Shown in pieces: positions 1-5,094 of a stretch of DNA of 5,094 bases. The DNA is taken from positions 1 to 5,094 of the forward strand of contig JAKFUW010000049.1 in assembly GCA_021732545.1 (NCBI GenBank), read 5' to 3'. Every line of letters starts with the position of its first letter. Position 1 is the stretch's first letter. Origin of the DNA: Alphaproteobacteria bacterium. Lineage in GTDB: Bacteria; Pseudomonadota; Alphaproteobacteria; Rickettsiales; UBA3002. The translations under genes were made by a program, and so were the position numbers. The notes beneath the pieces are model-generated. The model was not told the origin of the DNA and did no database searches. It saw only the letters and a program-made list of their open reading frames with translations.

Positions 1-75
1 GAGTGCGAGTTTAGATTCAATTATGGCTCTCCAAAAGAGCAGCTCACTATCCTTAAAAAATGGTGCTTTAATTAA
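1..75 (+). CDS. IS1595-family (ISXO2-like) transposase, C-terminal end only
   Basis: The window opens inside a reading frame that ends at TAA 73-75 and gives 24 residues, including RFNYGSPKEQLTILKKW. An 'ECE(F/W)RFN' motif followed by 'PK-QL--LK-W' and then the stop is, from memory, the usual C-terminal end of IS1595-family DDE transposases with the ISXO2-like domain. These enzymes cut and rejoin the ends of their own element. The catalytic residues would lie upstream, outside the window, so it cannot be said whether the enzyme is intact. The stop lies immediately before a plausible terminal inverted repeat, which fits a compact IS. Family assignment rests on a short motif and is moderately sure. 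A related DDE family is the main alternative. Confidence 0.68.
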   Translation, partial: ECEFRFNYGSPKEQLTILKKWCFN

Positions 76-94
76 CCCAATCTACGTCAGCCCC
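76..94 (-). repeat. Putative right terminal inverted repeat of the IS
   Basis: Read inward on the - strand this is GGGGCTGACGTAGATTGGG. It starts with four G residues and abuts the transposase stop codon. The matching left repeat is not in the window, so the true length of the repeat is unknown. Confidence 0.5.
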
Positions 95-102
95 TAAATC
101 TA
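95..102. repeat. Predicted 8-bp target-site duplication (one copy)
   Basis: IS1595-family elements usually duplicate 8 bp of target on insertion. The eight bases directly outside the proposed terminal repeat are TAAATCTA, an AT-rich octamer. Only this copy is visible. The second copy should sit just outside the left end of the element, upstream of the window. Confidence 0.35.
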
Positions 103-144
103 TACCGTGGAAATAGCATCACCCATCTGTATGAATTTATTGCG

Positions 145-1947
145 ATGCTGTCTGACCCTAAAGTGCCATTTGTGACGGTGCCCATTGGCGGTGGACAGAC
201 GTTCACGTTTGAGCGGGACAAATTACCACTGACTTACCGCGTTAACTTTACGGGTAACAATAAAGGTAAGGGCCTTGAGAATCGACAAGAACTAGATAGA
301 GCTCTTAAATCGAGGTTCGGGGTAAACTTAGATATTAAAGATGTTCCTGATCTGACTGCTGAAGATTTTACTGACCGTATCGCACAATATCTAACGGGCG
401 TGCCGCTCGCACAAATCTATTACGGAGGCAAAGAGGAGTTTGATAAGGATCCTTCGTTGCTGCCAAAAGTATTGCATGAATATAGAGTTGCCGGACTTAC
501 CGACGGTGAGCGCAAGAATGTACCCGCTGAAGAAGAGATCAATATAGGCAAGGCAAAAGAAATCCTTCAGGCATCTGAACAATTAGGTAAGATGTTTTTT
601 GGATTAAAGGAATTTGCCAACACAGAATCGGCCATACATCGTGATGGCCAGTTAGACCTATCGAACGAATACATGAAGTATCTTGACGGGGTCGAGATCG
701 ATTTGCGTCTAGTGACTAAATTGCTGGAAAAGGCAAGCACAGTTCAGCCAAACGTCACCCCTTCTTCAAAAGTTAGGTTTTCTAAGTTTAAAGCCGGCAT
801 GCCTAATGATAAGCCAACCTATGGTCAGGCTCCTGAAACAGTTTCCGCAAAAATGGAAGATAGAGGTGATCGCCTTGAACAATTCCTTGCACAGTGGGCT
901 GATAAAACGTTTCAGCCTGCTGATGCCGTATCTCGTGGTATCCCCAAAACGGATACAGATAAGTTATTCCCTCTGATTCAGAAACTCATGATCAATAGCG
1001 GGGTTGGCGAGCCCAATTTGTTAGAGGCCGCGAGTGGAAAAGTGGCGCGGGTTAGAGATTTATATAACCATGTCATGCTTCATGAGCCTGCGTTCCAAGC
1101 AGAACGGTGGAGAGAGATTCTTAAGATTCACGGCATCACGCCTGCCATAGATGATCACACCTTACATCAGGCGATACAACGACACGCCGAGATAACTGCG
1201 GGTGCAGAAAGTTCGGTTGCGCGCAATGTGCGCACGGTTCCGGTGCCTAATATTGATGCGGCGACCGCAAGTGCAGACCCGTTTGTGAGAGTGGTGGCGC
1301 ATGATGCGATACCTGCTCAGAATCAAGCGGCGTTCCACCCTGAGCATCAAGATCTGTTGTCATGCGATTTGTTTTTATCCGGCTTAACGATTCCACATAT
1401 GAAAGCGTCTATTTTAGGATCGCTGTGGAATGACGGGTTATCACAATATACAGACCCAGAAGATGAAGCCGTAAAAATAGCTGAAAACAAATCTCAGTCT
1501 GGGTTAGCAACCACCACATTGGTGATGCAATCCAAGCAGGGGGCAACAGCGCTTCACGTAATATGGGATACTGCGAGAGACAAAGCACTGATAGTCGGGG
1601 ATGTGTTTGATGCAAAGATCAGCAAGCGATTATCGCAAATTGGCATTGAGTATGTTGATAGAACCAGCGCCGATGCAGAGCCGCGCATTAAACATGCCAT
1701 CGAGCAATTTACCCAAGGGCCAAGAGAAATGTATCGTGATGCGCTCAAAGGTGCGTTCCTGCTGCGCAATGGTAACCCAGAAGAATGGCAAAAGGGATGG
1801 AAATCAGACATGGGAAAACTGATGAAAGATGTTCAGAATTATCCGCCGGTCGCCCCGATCTATGTGACTCATATCATTGAGTTGGAAAAATTGCCTACGC
1901 TTAGTAAGCTTGGGGCAGAGACACCTGCAGCAAGAGGAGTGGCATAA
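145..1947 (+). CDS. Uncharacterised protein, probably 5'-truncated by the IS
   Basis: I do not recognise this 600-residue product. Visible layout: a mixed N-terminal part (1-130), a helical, charged stretch (about 130-200), a second mainly helical region (about 235-350), a low-complexity linker (about 358-400), and a C-terminal alpha/beta segment. That last segment holds hydrophobic strands near 468-474 (ALHVIWD) and 481-488 (ALIVGDVF), a helix near 490-499 and another strand near 500-505. There is no signal peptide, membrane segment or catalytic motif. The ATG at 145 is the first in frame but has no Shine-Dalgarno sequence, and upstream in-frame codons from about 97 give NLYRGNSITHLYEFIA, which looks like real protein. 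The original start therefore probably lies beyond the IS, and this may be a broken gene. The stop overlaps the next start (TAATG), so it heads an operon with the two genes downstream. Confidence 0.8.
   Translation: MLSDPKVPFVTVPIGGGQTFTFERDKLPLTYRVNFTGNNKGKGLENRQELDRALKSRFGVNLDIKDVPDLTAEDFTDRIAQYLTGVPLAQIYYGGKEEFDKDPSLLPKVLHEYRVAGLTDGERKNVPAEEEINIGKAKEILQASEQLGKMFFGLKEFANTESAIHRDGQLDLSNEYMKYLDGVEIDLRLVTKLLEKASTVQPNVTPSSKVRFSKFKAGMPNDKPTYGQAPETVSAKMEDRGDRLEQFLAQWADKTFQPADAVSRGIPKTDTDKLFPLIQKLMINSGVGEPNLLEAASGKVARVRDLYNHVMLHEPAFQAERWREILKIHGITPAIDDHTLHQAIQRHAEITAGAESSVARNVRTVPVPNIDAATASADPFVRVVAHDAIPAQNQAAFHPEHQDLLSCDLFLSGLTIPHMKASILGSLWNDGLSQYTDPEDEAVKIAENKSQSGLATTTLVMQSKQGATALHVIWDTARDKALIVGDVFDAKISKRLSQIGIEYVDRTSADAEPRIKHAIEQFTQGPREMYRDALKGAFLLRNGNPEEWQKGWKSDMGKLMKDVQNYPPVAPIYVTHIIELEKLPTLSKLGAETPAARGVA
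1932..1939 (+). promoter_or_regulatory. Shine-Dalgarno sequence for the 102-codon gene
   Basis: AAGAGGAG lies inside the last codons of the upstream gene, 7 nt before the ATG at 1947. It fixes this ATG as the start and points to coupled translation across the TAATG junction. Confidence 0.85.
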
Positions 1948-2255
1948 TGTTAGACACCGCATCGTCACGCGCCGAATTTATTGATATCGCTGCCAGATTG
2001 AGTGCTGAGAAATCACACCCAATCGAAGGATTCCCTGTTCTGATTATCCGAGAAGCATGGCAAAAAGATGTGCTAAGTAACTCCCAAGATGTCGCTGTTG
2101 CTACCACCATCTCTGAATTGGAATCGGCAATCAAAGAAGCAGCCGTGAGCGCTATCTTTATTCCGATAGATTGTTTTGGAAGCCAATTATTATCTGATAT
2201 TCTGGCAAGACAATCTCTGACAAAGACTCTTTTTATGGAGGCATCCAATGGCTAA
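1947..2255 (+). CDS. Small uncharacterised alpha/beta protein (102 aa)
   Basis: A soluble, unrecognised small protein. The visible pattern is helix (about 7-21), strand FPVLIIREAW (29-38), strand VAVATT (about 49-54), helix (about 55-67), strand SAIFIPID (68-75) and a final helix (about 79-88). This suggests a compact alpha/beta fold. No active-site motif, signal peptide or transmembrane helix is seen; the single Cys is at 76. The start is well supported by AAGAGGAG 7 nt upstream. Its ATG shares one base with the stop of the gene before, and its last 8 nt overlap the start of the LRR gene. It therefore sits as a coupled middle gene between two large ones. That position fits a partner, chaperone or adaptor for one of them, but this is inference only. 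Confidence 0.85.
   Translation: MLDTASSRAEFIDIAARLSAEKSHPIEGFPVLIIREAWQKDVLSNSQDVAVATTISELESAIKEAAVSAIFIPIDCFGSQLLSDILARQSLTKTLFMEASNG
2236..2241 (+). promoter_or_regulatory. Shine-Dalgarno sequence for the LRR gene
   Basis: TGGAGG lies 6 nt before the ATG at 2248, inside the 3' end of the 102-codon gene. It supports this start and a coupled ATGGCTAA overlap. Confidence 0.85.
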
Positions 2256-4965
2256 ACAACCTGGTATTTTTGGTGGATTATTCGGAGGCGGCAGCAAAGA
2301 GAAAGGCGGTGAAAAACCATCTACAGCGCCCGCACCTCAACCAGCAGCGGATAGCAGCGCTTCAGTGCCTGCAGTTACGGTGCCAGCCGCTGTTGAACCG
2401 CCTACCGCCAAGGCGGCAACTGCACCTGTAAGCCCACCAAAAGCTAAACCCAATAGAGCGCTCGTTAATCCTGATAAGTTAGAATTGAGTATTGGAAATT
2501 TCCAAGAAAATGGCGAAAAGATTCGTGCCTTGCGTGCGCCCACCGTAATTAAATTTACGAAGCATAAAGAAAAAACTGATAGATATTCTGAAGAAGATAA
2601 GACCTTTGATGCTTTAGGGGATGGCAGCCCGAATACCTACAACCAGAATGTAAAGCATTTTACTGAAATGGTTGTGCAAGCGATTGCCAACAACCCAAAT
2701 GTTTATGCACTTGATTTTTCTAACATGCGATTGGGTGACAAAGCCATCACCGCTTTGATGCGCGGCCTTAAAAACCATCCCAATTTGCGTATCCTGAATT
2801 TAACCAACAACTTGATTGAGTCATCTGTTCGTGACGTATCAGATATGCTCAAGGCGAATAAAAGCCTAGCCGATTTGAATTTGTCTAATAACTCCCTCAC
2901 GAACGGTAACACGGGGCTTGATGCTGGTTTGGGTGAAAATGTGGGGCTAGAAACGCTGACTATTAACCAAATGTTCTTTGACAGATATAATAACAAACAT
3001 TCTTATCCTATAGCCGAACAAACCGCCGCAGAAATCTTTTCTGGGGTTGGTAGAAATTCGACGATCAAAAAACTAGAACTGGTTGGCGATTTTTTAGTAG
3101 GTGAAAAGGGCAAGTACTTATCTGATGCACTCAGAGGCCATACATCACTTGAAGAGTTATCTTTAGCTGGCACAGAGATTGATGATAAATCTGCCACGTT
3201 CATCGCTGAGGGATTATCGCACAATACCTCTGTGCAGCGCGCCACATTTGCAAACAATAAATTTGCCACTTTTGGGGCGGATGCGTTGCTACGCGGCGTT
3301 GGCAAAAGTGCCATTCGGAGCGTTAGCTTCGAAGGAAACGATCTGGGAGATGGATTAGCTGGCCTAGGTGATGAATTACCGTCCAATCAGTCGCTTGCGG
3401 ATTTAAATCTAAAAGGCTGTGCTATAGCAGGCACGGGCATGAATCGATTTGCAAAAGGCCTGCGCAACAACAAGGGATTAAAATCTCTCACGCTGGATAC
3501 TGCTAGATTCTCAGATTCTCCTCAATGTATCGGGGCCCTTGCGAACGCACTTAAAGACAATCACTTTCTTGAGGAGTTACGTATCTCTCATATGAATGAA
3601 CAGGATACGTCCACACTTGATTTAAGCCAAATCTATCAGGCGCTGGCAAAGAATGATGGGATGGTTAGACTAGAAGCGAATGAAAACCCATTTTCTGATG
3701 CTCAGGCTATAGCGCTTGGTGCTGGTCTATCATCCAATAAAACCTTGCGTTACCTCTCGCTTACCGATCATTCATCCAATGGGTGCTTACTTGGAGACAC
3801 TGGTTCCATTGCTTTACTCAAGGGGTTAAGCGAAAACTCAGGATTGCTGTATTTTTCTATGCTTGGAAATACGCGTTACCACCAAGTGCGGTTTGCTAGC
3901 ACACCAGCGGTTACAAAGGCAGTCATAGATGTATTGAAAACCAACACCACTCTCTTGAATTTACAAGTGCCCCGCATTCAAGTGCCGGACGACAAGCTGG
4001 ATGCGTTTGTTGATGCCATTGCCCACAACCGAAGTGTTGTTATGCTTGATGTTTCTGATTCAAATGTTCATTCTACAAGCACGTCTCGTAAATCTGACCA
4101 TCAAGAATTGATTAATCAGAACACTTCTCTTTTATCATTCTCAATGCCGAATTATGCGTCCAATAGCACTGAGAATCATACCAATGCTCAAAAAGCGTTA
4201 AATGATTTGATGACGCGCAAAGTGTCTTCCCTTTCGAACGATGAGATGCTTTTTATCGGAAAGCGACTTTCTGCCGTGATCGCGCTTGGGCTGGGTTTAA
4301 CGGGTGATCGCCCTTTATTCAAAGTAGAAGACATTGCTCATAAGATTGATGATTTAGTCAGTACTGCTGCTTTAAAGGGGGTTGCACTGCCTAAAGCACC
4401 ATCGCTGGGACACCATGGCAGATCGGCACAGGCCACTGATATTAGCGAATGGATGGATGTGACTGCAACCCCCACAGCTGATCCTGCGCAGCCAGCAAAT
4501 GGCATGATTGGGCGGATAATTAGCGCAGTCGCGCCTGCTGCTGCACTGCCTAAACCTAAGGGGCCTCCGCAAAATCTGGCAGACTGGCGGCAGGCAGAAG
4601 GGGAACAACCCGCTCCAATTTATCAAGCTGCTGTGAAAGGACAGTTTGCCCTGGTGCTAAAAACTTTAGAAGCAACCGGCGAGAAGCTGTCGGCTGATGA
4701 TCTGCTGCTAAAACATGGAGATGCGCCGAGGGTGATTGAGTTTATTGCTAAAGATCCCAAATTGCTAGCACAGGTATTTACTACAGAACAATGGATTGGC
4801 GACCCGACGGGTATGCGCAAGGTATTTAACGCCGTGCCAGATGGTGCCAAGCAACAGGTTCCGTTTCTTGAGTTGATGATGGAAGTAAATGCTCGCACCG
4901 CCAAGAGTTGGGCGGCGCGAACAGCTGTGGAAGAACCCGCTGGAACAAAAGCTGCTGCTCGGTAG
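2248..4965 (+). CDS. Large ribonuclease-inhibitor-type leucine-rich-repeat protein (905 aa)
   Basis: The protein is built of five parts. A Gly-rich N-terminus (GIFGGLFGGG, 6-15) leads into a Pro/Ala/Ser linker (about 24-69). A lead-in region (about 70-148) contains Lys-rich patches. The LRR array (about 149-658) has some 17 units of mostly 27-31 residues with the form L--L-L--N-(l)...--(A)--L--N, as in NLRILNLTNNLI (179-190) and SLADLNLSNNSL (206-217). A helical stretch (about 659-712) and a second Pro/Ala-rich linker (about 713-775) precede a helical C-terminal domain (about 776-885) and an Ala-rich tail. The repeat length and alternating strand/helix pattern are those of the RNase-inhibitor LRR class, whose known role is protein-protein binding. 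There is no signal peptide, membrane helix or enzyme motif (no E3-ligase-like Cys motif seen), so it is probably cytoplasmic or exported without a cleaved signal. It is last in the operon and overlaps the preceding gene by 8 nt. Alternatives include a secreted effector or a structural scaffold, and the sequence does not decide between them. Confidence 0.93.
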   Translation: MAKQPGIFGGLFGGGSKEKGGEKPSTAPAPQPAADSSASVPAVTVPAAVEPPTAKAATAPVSPPKAKPNRALVNPDKLELSIGNFQENGEKIRALRAPTVIKFTKHKEKTDRYSEEDKTFDALGDGSPNTYNQNVKHFTEMVVQAIANNPNVYALDFSNMRLGDKAITALMRGLKNHPNLRILNLTNNLIESSVRDVSDMLKANKSLADLNLSNNSLTNGNTGLDAGLGENVGLETLTINQMFFDRYNNKHSYPIAEQTAAEIFSGVGRNSTIKKLELVGDFLVGEKGKYLSDALRGHTSLEELSLAGTEIDDKSATFIAEGLSHNTSVQRATFANNKFATFGADALLRGVGKSAIRSVSFEGNDLGDGLAGLGDELPSNQSLADLNLKGCAIAGTGMNRFAKGLRNNKGLKSLTLDTARFSDSPQCIGALANALKDNHFLEELRISHMNEQDTSTLDLSQIYQALAKNDGMVRLEANENPFSDAQAIALGAGLSSNKTLRYLSLTDHSSNGCLLGDTGSIALLKGLSENSGLLYFSMLGNTRYHQVRFASTPAVTKAVIDVLKTNTTLLNLQVPRIQVPDDKLDAFVDAIAHNRSVVMLDVSDSNVHSTSTSRKSDHQELINQNTSLLSFSMPNYASNSTENHTNAQKALNDLMTRKVSSLSNDEMLFIGKRLSAVIALGLGLTGDRPLFKVEDIAHKIDDLVSTAALKGVALPKAPSLGHHGRSAQATDISEWMDVTATPTADPAQPANGMIGRIISAVAPAAALPKPKGPPQNLADWRQAEGEQPAPIYQAAVKGQFALVLKTLEATGEKLSADDLLLKHGDAPRVIEFIAKDPKLLAQVFTTEQWIGDPTGMRKVFNAVPDGAKQQVPFLELMMEVNARTAKSWAARTAVEEPAGTKAAAR
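2317..2454 (+). other. Pro/Ala-rich low-complexity linker (residues about 24-69)
   Basis: This segment is almost wholly Pro, Ala, Ser, Thr and Val, with short PAP, PPT and SPP runs and Lys at the end. It is expected to be disordered and joins the Gly-rich N-terminal tip to the folded part. Such linkers often tether a sorting or binding tip at a distance, but no specific function can be read from it. Confidence 0.75.
2692..4221 (+). repeat. LRR array, about 17 RNase-inhibitor-like units
   Basis: Unit starts can be placed near residues 149, 178, 205, 232, 271, 299, 327, 354, 381, 409, 439, 470, 498, 531, 567, 595 and 626. Each unit typically ends in a helix closing with Asn (GLKNH, MLKAN, GLGEN, GVGRN, GLSHN, GLRNN, ALKDN, ALAKN, GLSSN, GLSEN, VLKTN, AIAHN). 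Units are diverged at DNA level, so the array is old rather than recently amplified. Units near 232, 498 and 531 carry insertions that would form loops off the solenoid. Confidence 0.88.
4383..4554 (+). repeat. Short direct repeat in the second linker
   Basis: The 13-mer TGCACTGCCTAAA occurs at 4383-4395 and again at 4542-4554, in the same frame 159 nt apart, coding for ALPK both times. It may reflect local duplication in low-complexity DNA, or only similar codon choice for two Ala-Leu-Pro-Lys segments. Confidence 0.5.
4573..4902 (+). other. Helical C-terminal module of the LRR protein (residues about 776-885)
   Basis: After the second Pro/Ala linker a compact helical module appears. It begins NLADW, then has an ankyrin-like helix pair (PIYQAAVKGQFALVLKTLEA, followed by GEKLSADDLL). 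A further segment around VFTTEQWIGDPTGMRKVF (843-860) and a closing helix (FLELMMEVNA) follow. The A--G----L--L---G--L spacing resembles a degenerate ankyrin repeat. The W-G---M--V pattern is not one I can assign to a named family. Its separation by a flexible linker suggests an independent domain. Confidence 0.55.
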
Positions 4966-4973
4966 ATCCTACC
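4961..4973 (+). repeat. Small inverted repeat over the LRR stop codon
   Basis: GGTAG and CTACC flank an ATC spacer, giving a 5-bp perfect stem with a 3-nt loop that includes the TAG stop. No T-run follows, so it is not a convincing intrinsic terminator. Confidence 0.3.
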
Positions 4974-5094
4974 AAAGCAACTATCTAACTAAGCAGGTCT
5001 GCCAGGAGCGAAGCTCTACGGTTCAATCTTCGCTTGTGCACCCGGATTAAACCCGATCTGATGTTACTCGATTTAGGTTTACCCAAATATGGAC
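4966..5094. other. Downstream non-coding stretch without a clear terminator
   Basis: These 129 nt hold no supported gene. AGCGAAG (5007-5013) can pair with CTTCGCT (5028-5034) across a 14-nt loop, and TAAACC (5048-5053) is complementary to GGTTTA (5076-5081). Neither stem is followed by a T-run. A frame starting at ATG 5061 remains open to the window edge (MLLDLGLPKYG) but has no ribosome binding site and is too short to judge. Confidence 0.45.

Larger units (their letters stand above)
1..94 (+). mobile_element. Right end of an IS1595-like insertion sequence
   Basis: This stretch combines the transposase C-terminus with the adjoining non-coding end. The boundary is placed after CCCC at 91-94, because the reverse complement from 94 reads GGGGCTGACGTAGATTGGG. 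That begins with the G-rich GGGGCTG-type tip expected of IS1595-family terminal repeats. Beyond 94 the sequence reads as ordinary protein-coding DNA in one frame up to the next gene, which supports a junction here. The left end is outside the window, so the boundary is inferred and could be off by a few bases. Confidence 0.6.

Noticed and set aside
64..106. Promoter-like AT-rich patches (TTTAAT at 67-72, TATACC at 101-106)
   Set aside because: Neither has a recognisable -35 hexamer at suitable spacing, so no promoter is called.
1901..2248. 115-codon open frame on the - strand opposite the small gene
   Set aside because: It spans the overlap region antisense to a gene with a good ribosome binding site and two coupled overlaps. 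Its translation shows no domain-like pattern and it has no supported start.
3003..3386. 127-codon open frame on the - strand inside the LRR gene
   Set aside because: It is antisense to regular LRR units, and its Ser/Pro-rich translation is what the complement of LRR codons gives. No ribosome binding site or family features were seen.
5007..5034. Hairpin AGCGAAG / CTTCGCT as a Rho-independent terminator
   Set aside because: The stem is short, the loop is 14 nt and no T-run follows, so it does not meet the usual form of an intrinsic terminator.
5061..5094. Possible start of a further gene (MLLDLGLPKYG, open at the window edge)
   Set aside because: No Shine-Dalgarno sequence precedes the ATG, and eleven codons are too few to show coding character.

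Overview
The window appears to come from a bacterial chromosome or plasmid of moderate base composition (GC content by eye in the mid-40s percent). Every supported gene is on the + strand. Good Shine-Dalgarno sequences and tightly overlapping genes fit a proteobacterium-like genome. Long ribonuclease-inhibitor-type LRR proteins with Pro/Ala linkers are common in host-associated proteobacteria, but the sequence does not settle the taxon.

Layout. Positions 1-75 encode the last 24 residues of a transposase that looks like the IS1595 (ISXO2-like) family. The element seems to end at about position 94 in a GGGGCTGACG-type terminal inverted repeat (read inward on the - strand). After that junction a long frame runs to 1947. 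Its first ATG (145) has no ribosome binding site, while protein-like sequence continues in frame back to the IS junction. The 600-residue product is therefore probably the C-terminal part of a larger gene split by the insertion. A 102-codon gene (1947-2255) and a 905-codon leucine-rich-repeat gene (2248-4965) follow. Each has a strong Shine-Dalgarno sequence and overlaps the gene before it by 1 and 8 nt. The last 129 nt hold no convincing gene and only weak inverted repeats.

How the genes work together. The overlaps indicate one polycistronic, translationally coupled unit: a large uncharacterised protein, a small alpha/beta protein and a large LRR scaffold with low-complexity linkers and an alpha-helical C-terminal module. 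None of the three has a recognisable catalytic motif, signal peptide or membrane segment, so the shared job is unknown. The LRR protein is the only one with a clear architecture, and its likely role is protein binding. The insertion at the head of the unit may have destroyed the first gene and may also affect expression of the other two.
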